DNA of 57,267 bases from a virus: positions 1 to 57,267 of the IMG/VR virus record IMGVR_UViG_3300006869_000011, one strand, 5' to 3'. Below, piece after piece: positions 25,877 to 35,391 of this stretch. Position 1 is the first letter of the stretch, and the number at the start of each line of letters is the position of its first letter. Position numbers and translations under genes: made by a program. The notes below the pieces were generated by a model. That model saw only the letters and a program-made list of their open reading frames with translations, was not told the origin of the DNA and made no database searches.

Positions 25877-26861
25877 TTTTGTTATATCCTTGACAACTTA
25901 CACATCGAACAATTTCTTTATCTTTCCATTTTTTTGGTAATATATCTGTATAATATGTATTATTAAGAATTTCTTGTAATTTATTTTTGTTAATAGAATT
26001 AAATTTCCATAAATCTGTAAGTCTTTCTTTGCGTTCCATATTACCAAAGATATCTAATGTAAAGTAACAGCAAGGATATATTCTTCCATACATGTCTATT
26101 TGTACTCTATTATCTTGTGCCCACGGACAAACACTTTTGCTTTTTATAAAATCTACTTGTACGTCAGGTTGAAAGTTAAAACGATCTGACAAATCTTTAA
26201 CAACATTTTTTTCTGGTGCAGTTATAGTTTGTGCAGGAAAATCTTTATATAGTTTCATTTCAATTGTTTTTGAAATACTACGATTTAATTTAAATTCTTT
26301 AAAACCATATTCTTTTGCTAGTTTTGCTGCCTGCTCTACTTGATCTATATTATGATCAAAAACAATGTAACGCCATACAGCATACCCGCCGGCATCAATA
26401 AAACTTTTTGCATTGCTAATTACATTATTAAAATTTACACCTCTGCGATATTGCGGTGCAGTATCCTCTAAACCATCTACTCCAAAAGTTATATTGTGCA
26501 AAGCAAACTTGTTTAAAACTTTGCTAAGTTGTTTATAAAATTCTGGAGTTCTCGCACCGCCATTAGTGTGTATACTTACAAACATTTTATCTTTAACTTG
26601 TGCTAAGTGTTCTAAAAATTCTAGCAATAATGGATGCATTGTTGCATCACCGTAATTTCCATTAAAAATAATTTGTTTAATATTTCTTAAATTATCTTCT
26701 GTAGCTAGTTTAAACCATGTAGCTGGTTGCATATGATGTAGTTCCAACCGTGGATGATTTTCGCCACCTTGAACATTTCTACTGCATTCGCCGCAAAAGC
26801 TGTTGCAATAGCTAGTAACATCAATAGCCAAAGATGTTGTTGTTTCAAAAGAAAAACTCAT
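25869..26861 (-). CDS. Radical SAM protein with C-terminal SPASM-like domain
   Basis: 330 residues. The core motif is at the very N terminus: C19xxxC23xxC26 (CNSFCGEC). NGNYGDATMHP replaces the usual GGEP loop. The C-terminal domain has CPW, IYPCCYF and CVSC, the same cysteine order as the N-terminal domain of the larger family, here behind the core as in classical SPASM proteins. ATGA overlap with 26858. A consensus promoter inside the end of 26858 may drive it separately. Confidence 0.87.
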   Translation of the reverse strand: MSFSFETTTSLAIDVTSYCNSFCGECSRNVQGGENHPRLELHHMQPATWFKLATEDNLRNIKQIIFNGNYGDATMHPLLLEFLEHLAQVKDKMFVSIHTNGGARTPEFYKQLSKVLNKFALHNITFGVDGLEDTAPQYRRGVNFNNVISNAKSFIDAGGYAVWRYIVFDHNIDQVEQAAKLAKEYGFKEFKLNRSISKTIEMKLYKDFPAQTITAPEKNVVKDLSDRFNFQPDVQVDFIKSKSVCPWAQDNRVQIDMYGRIYPCCYFTLDIFGNMERKERLTDLWKFNSINKNKLQEILNNTYYTDILPKKWKDKEIVRCVSCQGYNKIE

Positions 26862-28174
26862 AGATATTTTCCAAGACTTGGCACTACTTCTATTATACTT
26901 TCGTTTCTAATTTTGTCAAGTGAGTAGGTATAATTTAAAAATTCATCCCATTGTTCATTATACGACTCGCTATTCATATAATTACAAACACCATTTTTAA
27001 CACTCTCTGCAGCAATAACATATTTCCTATCATAATTTTTTTCTGCAACCCAAAGAACAAAATCTTCAAATTTTTGTGTTATTTCTTGTTTGTATTCGTC
27101 TGGTAATACTCTTATGTTCAAATGGGGAGGGTTGTGTGCTACATGATATGTAATAATAGGCTTAATAGCACTACTATTAATTTTTACAAAATTACTTTTT
27201 TCTAATTTCCATTTCATAAAATCAATCATATGTTCTACATTATATGCAGTAACGGTAAACGCTATCCATGCTTTAATATTTTTTGGAAGTTCGTCAATGG
27301 TTTTTAAATTTTTTAAAACTTTTGTCCATTTTACTGGATGCCTTTGATATTCTAATACAGAACCCATGCCGTCGATACTAACACCTAATCTAACTTCCTT
27401 AAATTGTGTCCATAGTTTTACAACTCTAGGTGGCAAGGTTGTTCCATTAGTATTATATTCTAACATAATTTTTTCTGCGTAGCCGCTATCAATACATTTT
27501 TGTAAAAATTCGTAATGACGCTCAATCAACATTGGTTCGCCACCTGCAAAATAAACATGCTCCATGTATTCAATGTTGTTTTCTAGTTGTGTCCAAAACA
27601 TTTCGCTACTTGGCCAATCAAAATCAGCAGCGCAAAGTTTGCCATTTACTTCTTCTATAGTAATTTCGCCGCTAGTATCTCTAAAAGTATTTTTTCCAGT
27701 TAATTTAAGCCAATCTTCAAACCATGCATTACTATCACTAGGTCCGCACATTCTACATTTCAAATTACAAAAGTTGCCAAAACGTAAATCATAGTAACGT
27801 GTAGGAGATTTATTTACATCAATACTTCCATCTGGTTTTGTACTTTTAAGTGCGTCTACGATACTAAATTTCCACTGAACACGTTCGTATTGTCTTCTAC
27901 TTGTAAGTTTATTTTCTTCTTCTTGCCTACATCTGCCACACTCATCGCTCCATTTACTGCTTAACATGTTCTTGCGTATGTCTTTCATTAATTGAGCATT
28001 ACGTGCTTCGCTTAGGTCGTCTACGCCGGCATTGTAAGCTGTGCCGTCTTCTTTCCGTACAACACCTCTATTTTTTGTTACATTTGCTTGACAACAAACA
28101 CGTATATCACCGTTGCTGCGCACAGCTTGAAATATCCAAGGTATAGGGCAAAATGTTTTTTCACCTTTTATCAT
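26858..28174 (-). CDS. Radical SAM protein with N-terminal twitch-like domain
   Basis: 438 residues. C9 in CPIPW, C27-C28, C79xxC82 (CGRC), then TSRRQ; core C136xxxC140xxC143 (CNLKCRMC); YFAGGEPMLIE. C terminus LDKIRNESIIEVVPSL, whose DNA also spells a sigma70 consensus. Longer than most relatives because of inserts after the CC pair and in the C-terminal third. Most like 33980 and 14948 in layout (TFC.(L/I)PW, R.CC, GNFCNLKCRMC). Confidence 0.88.
   Translation of the reverse strand: MIKGEKTFCPIPWIFQAVRSNGDIRVCCQANVTKNRGVVRKEDGTAYNAGVDDLSEARNAQLMKDIRKNMLSSKWSDECGRCRQEEENKLTSRRQYERVQWKFSIVDALKSTKPDGSIDVNKSPTRYYDLRFGNFCNLKCRMCGPSDSNAWFEDWLKLTGKNTFRDTSGEITIEEVNGKLCAADFDWPSSEMFWTQLENNIEYMEHVYFAGGEPMLIERHYEFLQKCIDSGYAEKIMLEYNTNGTTLPPRVVKLWTQFKEVRLGVSIDGMGSVLEYQRHPVKWTKVLKNLKTIDELPKNIKAWIAFTVTAYNVEHMIDFMKWKLEKSNFVKINSSAIKPIITYHVAHNPPHLNIRVLPDEYKQEITQKFEDFVLWVAEKNYDRKYVIAAESVKNGVCNYMNSESYNEQWDEFLNYTYSLDKIRNESIIEVVPSLGKYL
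26892..26919 (-). promoter_or_regulatory. Intragenic sigma70-like consensus promoter
   Basis: Minus strand: TTGACA (26919-26914), 16-nt spacer, TATAAT (26897-26892), both perfect, inside the codons for the conserved LDKIR ending of 26858. The next start codon (26861) is 30 nt downstream of the -10. Because the sequence is also constrained by coding, function is less certain than for intergenic cases. Confidence 0.45.
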
Positions 28175-29322
28175 TAAAATATCTCCGGTACAATATACGG
28201 TTCAATCATATTCCATAGTTCTGTATTGTGTGTAAGCCAATGTTCTTTTCTTATCTTATTAAATTCAGCATCATTGCGCACAAACATGCCAAAATCACCG
28301 GGCTGTTCCAATTCATTTAACAACTTTTTCCATATACTTAAATTTCTATATTCATACTTTTGTTGTTGCATAGTAATTATATCATAAATTTTTGGTTTTA
28401 CTTTATCTGGTAAATTTTTTACAGCCATCCAAGTAGGACCGTCTAGCATGTCTATTTTTAAATCTGCTTCTACACTATCTGCATAATCAATTAATTTATC
28501 AAGCACATTAACATTATAAAAACTACACACACTATCTATGCCAAATGGCTTATCAATTTTACTTACTAAGTTTTCTTTATACCAAAGAAGATTAGAATTT
28601 ACATTTTTCCATACACTATCTTTACGTAAAAATTCATTTAATGAACCATATGCATCAATACTTAAATGTAAACTTACATTTTCACATTGTAGTAACAAAT
28701 CTAAAAGTTCTTTATTAGGAACTAAACTACCATTTGTAACTAATAAAATACCTAATTTAGGAAGATTACATTTCTTAAGTATTTTTATAAATTGTTCTTG
28801 CTCCATCAAAGGCTCGCCGCCGATTAGTTTTATGAAACGTAAATCGGTTAAATCATAATTTTCAATAATACTATTTTTTGCTACAACACCTCTTGGTATT
28901 TGATATCCTAATTTTTTAGCATCACTATACCAATGTGTGCTGAGATCAGGACCGCACATTCTACATTTGTTGTTGCATTTGTTACTAAATGCTAAATCTA
29001 TGTTTGTAAGTTTTTCCGTATTACCACGTTCAGGAGGAAATGGTAATCCAAATTCCCAACTTTGATTCATACGTGTACGCATACTGCTACCACTTAATTC
29101 TTCATCTTTGTAACAGCCTACACATCCATCTACATAAGCGTCTTCACGCATTTGTTGTCTTATATATTTTAGGTAAGGATGATTAAATGGATCTGGATGA
29201 CTAATGTTTAAATCTTTAGGAACAACTTCTTGCCTAAAATAACAACACGGAAATATTTGTCCATCAGGACGTATTGCCATATGATGAAATGGCAAATCAC
29301 ATCCATGTTTACGAAGCGTCAT
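28174..29322 (-). CDS. Radical SAM protein with N-terminal twitch-like domain
   Basis: 382 residues from the ATG at 29322, which has GGAG 7-8 nt upstream; an in-frame start at 29361 would lie deeper in the SDR gene. C8 in CDLPF, C26-C27 (FPCCYF), C67xxC70 (GCVGC), then SSMR; core C116xxxC120xxC123 (CNNKCRMC); LIGGEPLMEQ. C terminus FNKIRKEHWL. One-base overlap (TAATG) with 26858 downstream. Confidence 0.86.
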   Translation of the reverse strand: MTLRKHGCDLPFHHMAIRPDGQIFPCCYFRQEVVPKDLNISHPDPFNHPYLKYIRQQMREDAYVDGCVGCYKDEELSGSSMRTRMNQSWEFGLPFPPERGNTEKLTNIDLAFSNKCNNKCRMCGPDLSTHWYSDAKKLGYQIPRGVVAKNSIIENYDLTDLRFIKLIGGEPLMEQEQFIKILKKCNLPKLGILLVTNGSLVPNKELLDLLLQCENVSLHLSIDAYGSLNEFLRKDSVWKNVNSNLLWYKENLVSKIDKPFGIDSVCSFYNVNVLDKLIDYADSVEADLKIDMLDGPTWMAVKNLPDKVKPKIYDIITMQQQKYEYRNLSIWKKLLNELEQPGDFGMFVRNDAEFNKIRKEHWLTHNTELWNMIEPYIVPEIF

Positions 29323-29869
29323 ACCAAATCTCCGGTTGCATAGGATCAATACTAAGTTCATTTATATTCAAATGTTTAGGTTGATCAACTATCCATTTAA
29401 TGTATTCAGCAGCAACATCAATATCCATACACTTTCTGTCAGGGTGCTTTTCTTGATTATTACTAAGTGTACCAAAACTAATGTAAGTTACTTTTGGACC
29501 ACTTGCCCAAACACCAGTTAACCCTAATGTATTTGAATAATCACGCAACGCTTTCTTTTCCGCATTGTACAACCACGCTCCGCCTTTTTTTACACGATCA
29601 GTTGTACTACCAATATTAATAATATGACAATTATGTTTTTCTAAAATGCATTTTTTGTAAACAATATCTAATAAACTTGTTTGTGTAAATCTAAATAATG
29701 CACTACAATTAACAAAAACATCATGACGTAACACAGCTTCAGCACAACGTTCCATGTCAAGTTTTTTACCAAAGTCGTAACCTGTATCTCTACTAATAAA
29801 TTCAGCGTCTGGATATAGTTTAGCAAGTGCTCCTGCTACTCCTACGTCTTTATTACCTGTTATAATCAT
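29309..29869 (-). CDS. Short-chain dehydrogenase/reductase (SDR)-like protein
   Basis: 186 residues. MIITGNKDVGVAGALA replaces the classical TGxxxGIG dinucleotide loop; FVNCSALFRF fits the NNAG region; INIGSTTD then YNAEK gives the S...YxxxK catalytic pattern; VTYISFGTL follows. Shorter than usual (about 250), probably a minimal Rossmann domain. NAD(P)-linked oxidation or reduction of a sugar-like or polyketide-like substrate is the usual role. Sits between two radical SAM genes in one operon. Confidence 0.7.
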   Translation of the reverse strand: MIITGNKDVGVAGALAKLYPDAEFISRDTGYDFGKKLDMERCAEAVLRHDVFVNCSALFRFTQTSLLDIVYKKCILEKHNCHIINIGSTTDRVKKGGAWLYNAEKKALRDYSNTLGLTGVWASGPKVTYISFGTLSNNQEKHPDRKCMDIDVAAEYIKWIVDQPKHLNINELSIDPMQPEIWYDAS

Positions 29870-31007
29870 TCATTACCCCTAACTCAATATGATTGCCTAG
29901 TACATCAAAAAATCTATCTTGTTGCATACTTTTTGGCGCACACAATCCGCAGCCACAAGTTTGTTTAGGACAAACAATTGTAGGCAATGAGTTGCTTTCC
30001 ATTTGTTTTTTTAAGTCAGCAATTAATTTTTTTCCTTCACTGATACGTCCTATAGATCCACGCTTACCGTCAAAACGTGCTTGACATGTTTGATGATGAT
30101 ATATTTGATCTGTTTGTTGTTCTAAATGCAAAAAGAACCAGTTCACACTGCAATTCCAACCTTTGAATTCTCTAAAGTCTACAAAGTTGCTTTTGCGTGA
30201 CTCACTGCCGTTGTGTAACAACATGTCTCTACTGCCACAACAGGGTCTTCCAATGCTGTTGCCCAATTTTTTTGCATTTTTTACCACATCACCAGCAGCA
30301 CTATTAGCATATGTTGCATCATTTTTTTGTTTCCAGTAGTTTTTCATCCATGCTAATTGTTCTTCGCTATACTTATGTGCAAATGTAGGTTTACTATCTG
30401 GCTCTTCACCTATTACTCTTGGTACAAAATCAACATTATGCTTCTGTAAAAACTCAACAAGTTCAACACATTCATCAAAATATTCAGCATGAAACATAAC
30501 ATTTACACTACAAGTAAAGTCGAGCATATCTCCTTGATAATGAAATTGTAAAATTCTATCTTTAACTTGTTCTTTGAGCTTATCATCGCTTTCTGCATGA
30601 TAACTTACCGTTGCATGACCAAAATTGTTCATTACAGCATAACCCATTTTTTCACTCATAGCACCATTTGTTGTCAGTGCAAATCCAGCTTCCCATTTAT
30701 CTGAGTATTTCTTTTCGTATGTATCTCGTAAATATTGCGCAAATGGTATAAAATTAGGATTAACCGTTGGTTCGCCTCCTGTAAATCCAAAATTTGCTTC
30801 TTTAAAATTCCTATACGTCATATACAAGTCAACATATTCAAACAAAAAGTCAACATTGTTTTTTAATTCTTCTAAAGTTGCATGTTTGCTAAAATTATCG
30901 TGTCTATGCGCTGGACAATATGTGCAATCATAATTGCATCTACGTCCAGTATCCCATGTAACTTGAAAAACTTTGCCTGTTAACAGGTCAATTGTATCAA
31001 AACTCAT
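29853..31007 (-). CDS. Radical SAM protein with C-terminal cysteine domain
   Basis: 384 residues. C24xxxC28xxC31 (CNYDCTYC); FGFTGGEPTVNP. C-terminal cysteines in FKGWNCSVNW, HHQTCQARF and CPKQTCGCGLC suit one or two auxiliary clusters. Paralogue of 10543 (FQVTWDTGRRCNYD against FTVSWLLGRFCNYR; both have FKGWNC). Eleven-nt overlap with the PP-loop gene upstream. Confidence 0.86.
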   Translation of the reverse strand: MSFDTIDLLTGKVFQVTWDTGRRCNYDCTYCPAHRHDNFSKHATLEELKNNVDFLFEYVDLYMTYRNFKEANFGFTGGEPTVNPNFIPFAQYLRDTYEKKYSDKWEAGFALTTNGAMSEKMGYAVMNNFGHATVSYHAESDDKLKEQVKDRILQFHYQGDMLDFTCSVNVMFHAEYFDECVELVEFLQKHNVDFVPRVIGEEPDSKPTFAHKYSEEQLAWMKNYWKQKNDATYANSAAGDVVKNAKKLGNSIGRPCCGSRDMLLHNGSESRKSNFVDFREFKGWNCSVNWFFLHLEQQTDQIYHHQTCQARFDGKRGSIGRISEGKKLIADLKKQMESNSLPTIVCPKQTCGCGLCAPKSMQQDRFFDVLGNHIELGVMNDYNR

Positions 31008-31821
31008 TTATTTCCTTAATTGTTTCTACAACTTTTCTTTCTGCCCATGCTCTTTCCTCGCACCACCAACATTGTGTACAAATAGGAATAGTCATTCCTT
31101 CTTTATAATCCTTAAAATGGCTACATGCCTCTTTAACATTGTCATGATGATTGATATCTCCTTCACAACTTCTTGTAAGTCTGTATAAATCACCAATATT
31201 AAAAATGTAGTATTGAGCAACTATCCAATCTTTTTTTACAAATCTAAAAGGATGCACAAATATACTTTCGGCCTTTTTACTTTGCATCCATAAATCAGTA
31301 ATGTTTCCGTCTTCGGCATCTTTATCTCTATTTGTCATACGATCTTCACGTAAATCATCAGGATTTTTACTAGTAGCATTGTATACAGCATCTAAGTTAT
31401 ACTGCCATGCAGCAAACTTATTGTAACTTCCTACAATAATTTGATCACCACTACGTCCGTCAACAATTGGTCCTATAACTCCATGCTCTAATTCGGGTGG
31501 AATATAACATAAATGTCTTTCTTGTATAATATTAGGAAATCTATTTGCTAACCATGTGTAAACTTGATGTGCTATGTATCCTTGCCAAGGTCTAGTTTCC
31601 CAACAACGTTGATATGTAATAATATCAATTTTTGTATCAAGTTCGTTAGTATCAATAATTGTGCATAACAAAAAGGTAAGCAATGCACTATCAGCACCAC
31701 CACTTAGATTGACGCCAATTTTATTCCAATTTTTATCAAAAGGAATAATTAAATTTGAAAATTCAGATAATAAAATATCTTTAGGCACATTTTGATACAT
31801 GCTATTGTTAACTTTAAACAT
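30997..31821 (-). CDS. PP-loop ATP pyrophosphatase, QueC-like cysteine tail
   Basis: 274 residues. SGGADSA at residues 40-46 is the ATP-pyrophosphatase loop. The C terminus (RSCEGD, then CTQCWWCEERAW) has the Cys...CxxCxxC arrangement of QueC-type zinc sites. QueC adenylates a carboxylate and adds ammonia to make an amide and nitrile. No other 7-deazaguanine genes are in the window, so a queuosine role is not supported. The neighbours on both sides are radical SAM genes. Paralogue of 33139. Confidence 0.72.
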   Translation of the reverse strand: MFKVNNSMYQNVPKDILLSEFSNLIIPFDKNWNKIGVNLSGGADSALLTFLLCTIIDTNELDTKIDIITYQRCWETRPWQGYIAHQVYTWLANRFPNIIQERHLCYIPPELEHGVIGPIVDGRSGDQIIVGSYNKFAAWQYNLDAVYNATSKNPDDLREDRMTNRDKDAEDGNITDLWMQSKKAESIFVHPFRFVKKDWIVAQYYIFNIGDLYRLTRSCEGDINHHDNVKEACSHFKDYKEGMTIPICTQCWWCEERAWAERKVVETIKEINEF

Positions 31822-33142
31822 TTGCTACAATATCTCCATTTAAAAATTTATAATTTTCAAAATAATTATTAAAATCTTGTTTCCATATCACGTCAGTTTT
31901 TTCTATATACTTACAAAAACTTTTCCAATGACTACGTTTAGCCGAATAATTGAGAATATACTTACGTATATCTTCTAATGCACGAATAGCACTTAATATA
32001 TCTTGCCATACGTGTATATTTAAAACATCATCCCAATAATATGATTCTAACTTTTTAGTATTTTCTAAATCTAATTCTCTCTGCTTTTGCAAATCAAAAA
32101 TTGAATTACGTGTATTTTCAATGTCATTTAGAACTTTACTTCTAAATTTTAGCATCATAACAGCAGGATTAAGATAGAAGGGTGTGTATATAATACTTGC
32201 ATCTATAAAATTACAATTTAAATCCAAGAAATTTAAAAAAGCATCTTTTATTTCCATTAATTGATATGTACCTGTAGTACACACAACATTCATTTCTGTG
32301 TGTCCTTGATTGACTTCTCTAAATTTATCAATATTGCGTTTTAATACGTCCCAATCACCGTCTCTAAAATACGAATAGATACGTGGCCCTGCATCAATAC
32401 TCATCATAATATGTGCATATCCAAACTTTCTCAAAGCATCACTTAATTTTACAGGATCAAAATCAGCATTAAAGTTACTATGAAAAATAATTTTAATATT
32501 TTTTGCATTAGGGTGTTGAGCTAATCTTTCTAATGTTGGAAAAAATTGTTTTTGATACAATACTTCGCCGCCTGCAAAATCAACACGTTCTAAATTAGGA
32601 AAATTAGCATTCAAGTCATCGACAATTTCTAACGCTCTAGGCAAAGATAGTTGCATAGTCAGATCATCATTTGTATCTTGTCTATGCATCTTACCGGCTA
32701 ATTGTAATAAATCATATTTTTCAACTTCTTCGTCAGGTGTATATCTTTTGAGTTTACTTAACCAGCCACTGCTAAACACTTGACTGCAATGCAAACAAGC
32801 CATATTACAACTATGACTGAAACGTATTTCTACGGTTTTTAAACCTTCAAAACTACTTTCTCCAGTTTCTTTGTTATAAAAAGAAGTGTCAGCATCTAAC
32901 TGCTGTCTCATACTTTTACCAGCATTTACATGTTCAACATGCTCACACATATCACAGCCTTTACTCCATTTTCCTGACATCATTTCAAGTCTGTGTTTTT
33001 TAAAATACTCGTTATTAAATATTTCAGACGGTAAATAGGCTTCATCCATAATTTGCATTTTTTCATGCTGTTGTGGACAACTTGTTACAAATCCATTTTT
33101 ATAATTTAAACCACCTAATGTGTAATAGCAATCGAGACTCAT
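31814..33142 (-). CDS. Radical SAM protein with N-terminal twitch-like domain (single Cys variant)
   Basis: 442 residues. C5, one C22 (TSCPQQ) in place of CC, C63xxC66 (GCDMC), then SMRQQ; core C112xxxC116xxC119 (CNMACLHC); FAGGEVLYQ, with Val where relatives have Pro. No clear D-x-x-R ending. Lies between the two PP-loop genes, overlapping one by 8 and the other by 4 nt, so all three are probably co-translated. Confidence 0.84.
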   Translation of the reverse strand: MSLDCYYTLGGLNYKNGFVTSCPQQHEKMQIMDEAYLPSEIFNNEYFKKHRLEMMSGKWSKGCDMCEHVEHVNAGKSMRQQLDADTSFYNKETGESSFEGLKTVEIRFSHSCNMACLHCSQVFSSGWLSKLKRYTPDEEVEKYDLLQLAGKMHRQDTNDDLTMQLSLPRALEIVDDLNANFPNLERVDFAGGEVLYQKQFFPTLERLAQHPNAKNIKIIFHSNFNADFDPVKLSDALRKFGYAHIMMSIDAGPRIYSYFRDGDWDVLKRNIDKFREVNQGHTEMNVVCTTGTYQLMEIKDAFLNFLDLNCNFIDASIIYTPFYLNPAVMMLKFRSKVLNDIENTRNSIFDLQKQRELDLENTKKLESYYWDDVLNIHVWQDILSAIRALEDIRKYILNYSAKRSHWKSFCKYIEKTDVIWKQDFNNYFENYKFLNGDIVANV

Positions 33143-33990
33143 AAATTCTCCAATAAAAATCCTTCACTATTGTCAATACCCCACTGACGCTCTTGACAAA
33201 AGAAACAATCTCCACAAACAGGCGGCATTAAGCCATTCTTAATCCACATGTTACCTAGTTTTACAACATCTGCTTCGCAACTTCTTGTAAGACTTAATAA
33301 GTCATCTAAATCGTAATTTTTGTATTGAGCCATTGTAAAACTTTTTCTTACAAGGCCAAACGGATTACAATTATTTAAAGACAATACCCATTCAAGGTTG
33401 TCTTTTATTAATTCTTCGTCTCTAAACTTGGGCTGATCTTCAGTGTTTAAAGGTGGATTCATTGTAGTTCCTGTATACATAAAATCTATTTTGTGTTTTT
33501 TCATTAAAAAATGCTCATACTCATTAACACAAATAGTATCACACTTTGAATACTTAGGATATATTTTTTCTAAAAAAGGTTTGTTAAGTTGTGAAACATA
33601 AACATCTTCTAACTCCGTCGGAACAAATCCCCAATGATGTTCTTCAATTATATCTCCAAACTTTTCTTTTAAATAACTTGCTACTTCTTGTGCATTGCGT
33701 TCTAACCATGGCTTTGAATTCCAAAATCTTACTGCACTAAAAAAATGTACTTTGGTAGCAATCTTATTTGTTTTTATATAATCTAACAACATGTATGCTA
33801 ATATAGCACTATCAGCACCACCACTTAAACTAATAAGTATTTTATCAAAACTGCTATCAAAATGGATAGGTAATCCGTTGATATAAATCAAGTCAGGATA
33901 TTTTCTCCTGTACAAAAGTTCATATTTTGCAATTTCTTTTTTATTTTTGTAAAGATTATCTAAGTGCTTTAAATAATTTTTATCGTCCAT
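33139..33990 (-). CDS. PP-loop ATP pyrophosphatase, QueC-like cysteine tail
   Basis: 283 residues from the ATG at 33990 (AAGGA 9 nt upstream); the adjacent TTG at 33993 is less likely. SGGADSA at residues 56-62; C-terminal RSCEADV then CGDCFFCQERQW, the same four-cysteine pattern as 30997. Likely adenylates a carboxylate for amide, nitrile or related bond formation. Sits between two radical SAM genes, with an asparagine synthetase further upstream in the operon. Confidence 0.72.
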   Translation of the reverse strand: MDDKNYLKHLDNLYKNKKEIAKYELLYRRKYPDLIYINGLPIHFDSSFDKILISLSGGADSAILAYMLLDYIKTNKIATKVHFFSAVRFWNSKPWLERNAQEVASYLKEKFGDIIEEHHWGFVPTELEDVYVSQLNKPFLEKIYPKYSKCDTICVNEYEHFLMKKHKIDFMYTGTTMNPPLNTEDQPKFRDEELIKDNLEWVLSLNNCNPFGLVRKSFTMAQYKNYDLDDLLSLTRSCEADVVKLGNMWIKNGLMPPVCGDCFFCQERQWGIDNSEGFLLENL

Positions 33991-35380
33991 CAAATATGTC
34001 CTTCATTTCAGGAAATACTTCTGCAAAACTATTACCACGCTGAGCATCACATCTTTGTAAAAATTCTTGCATCTCTGGTAAACGTCTACTCCAGTCTTCA
34101 CTTTCCATAAATGATAACATACCTTCTAAACGTTTTAAGCCGTAAGGTGCGTTATCGAACATTTCTTTTGTGACTTTACCTTTGTGCCAACTGGGCACAC
34201 CAAGTTCCCAGTTTTCCTCCCACCAAGGATAAAACTCCTCATACTTTTTACGCACTTCTGCTTTAAACCATTCTGGTAACACTTTTACATTAAGGTGTGG
34301 CGGATGATACACAAAGTGATAGTTAATACCTCCTGCGCCAAATGGCCACATGTTTATTTTGTTAAACTTTTGTGTTAACTTCCATTTGATAAAATCAGGC
34401 AAATAATAGATGTTTAATGCTTGTACTGCACAAGCAACCGTAACTTCTACATTATTGCTTGTTTCTTTATCTAAAATATGAAACACTTCTTCTGTGCGTT
34501 TCCATTCACTTGGATAACGTATATAGCTGTTCATTTCATGTATACTATCTACCGAATAGTGAAAACGCACAAGTTTGAATTCTCTCCATAGATCAAATAA
34601 ATCTTCTCTCCATTCGACTCCATTTGAGTTATAACGTAGTTCAAGGTCTTTTGCAATACCTTGTCGAATTGCTTCTTCAAGTATTTCATAATGCTCCTCA
34701 ATAATAAGACTTTCGCCACCTGCAAAATATATCTGTTGCATATTTGGCATTTGTTCGTAAAACTGCTTCCAAAACACATCATTTTGTTTGTGCCAGTTGT
34801 AACTACTGCCATTTGTACTTCCTTTATCTTGCCATTGCATAGTTTCTTTAAGAGATTCATTTTGAACAGCAGGAAAAATCTTTTTATAATCTTTAATCCA
34901 GCCACTACTATCATGCGGACTACACATAACACAAGCAAGTTGACATTTTGTTCCAAAACGTAAATCAATGTATGCTAGTTGAGGAGGTACTTCTCCATCT
35001 TCTGTTGTATTTGCAATTAAGTCATTTACATTAACACGCTGACTCCAGTATGCTGTTTCCCACATACGTTTTGAATTGTGTCCTGCTGCTTCTTCTTTAT
35101 AACACTTTAAACAACTAGGAGGCTTTTCGCCATTCATCATTTGCTTGCGCACATTCTTCATATAATCACTATTCCAAGCAGTCTGGAAATCAGTAACATT
35201 CAAATTGTTGGGTTTACCATCATCTGTTTTTAAGATGCCAACTTGTCCACCATGTTCTTTGTCATTTGTTGGACCAACACTTGATGCATTGGCTGTGCAA
35301 CATACTCTCATGCTGCCATCTGGTCTTGTGCTTAGATGCACCCATGGTAGGATGCAGAATGTATCGGAAACTTTGCTCAT
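33980..35380 (-). CDS. Radical SAM protein with N-terminal twitch-like domain, longest of the set
   Basis: 466 residues. C9 in CILPW, C27-C28, C90xxC93 (CLKC), then NSKR; core C146xxxC150xxC153 (CQLACVMC, with Gln after the first Cys); YFAGGESLIIE, with Ser where relatives have Pro. The C terminus (CDAQRGNSFAEVFPEM) matches 49535 (FPEM). AGGT ribosome site and an 11-nt gap after the asparagine synthetase gene. Confidence 0.86.
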   Translation of the reverse strand: MSKVSDTFCILPWVHLSTRPDGSMRVCCTANASSVGPTNDKEHGGQVGILKTDDGKPNNLNVTDFQTAWNSDYMKNVRKQMMNGEKPPSCLKCYKEEAAGHNSKRMWETAYWSQRVNVNDLIANTTEDGEVPPQLAYIDLRFGTKCQLACVMCSPHDSSGWIKDYKKIFPAVQNESLKETMQWQDKGSTNGSSYNWHKQNDVFWKQFYEQMPNMQQIYFAGGESLIIEEHYEILEEAIRQGIAKDLELRYNSNGVEWREDLFDLWREFKLVRFHYSVDSIHEMNSYIRYPSEWKRTEEVFHILDKETSNNVEVTVACAVQALNIYYLPDFIKWKLTQKFNKINMWPFGAGGINYHFVYHPPHLNVKVLPEWFKAEVRKKYEEFYPWWEENWELGVPSWHKGKVTKEMFDNAPYGLKRLEGMLSFMESEDWSRRLPEMQEFLQRCDAQRGNSFAEVFPEMKDIFDGR

Positions 35381-35391
35381 ATTGTACTTAC

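Noticed and set aside
30997-33990. Queuosine or 7-deazaguanine DNA modification pathway from the two QueC-like proteins
   Set aside because: No QueD, QueE, FolE or DpdA-like gene is visible, and two QueC-like paralogues between non-QueE radical SAM genes do not fit that pathway.
34549-34968. 139-codon frame overlapping the radical SAM gene 33980 on the same strand
   Set aside because: It covers the core cluster motif of a clearly real gene in another frame and shows no recognisable protein features.
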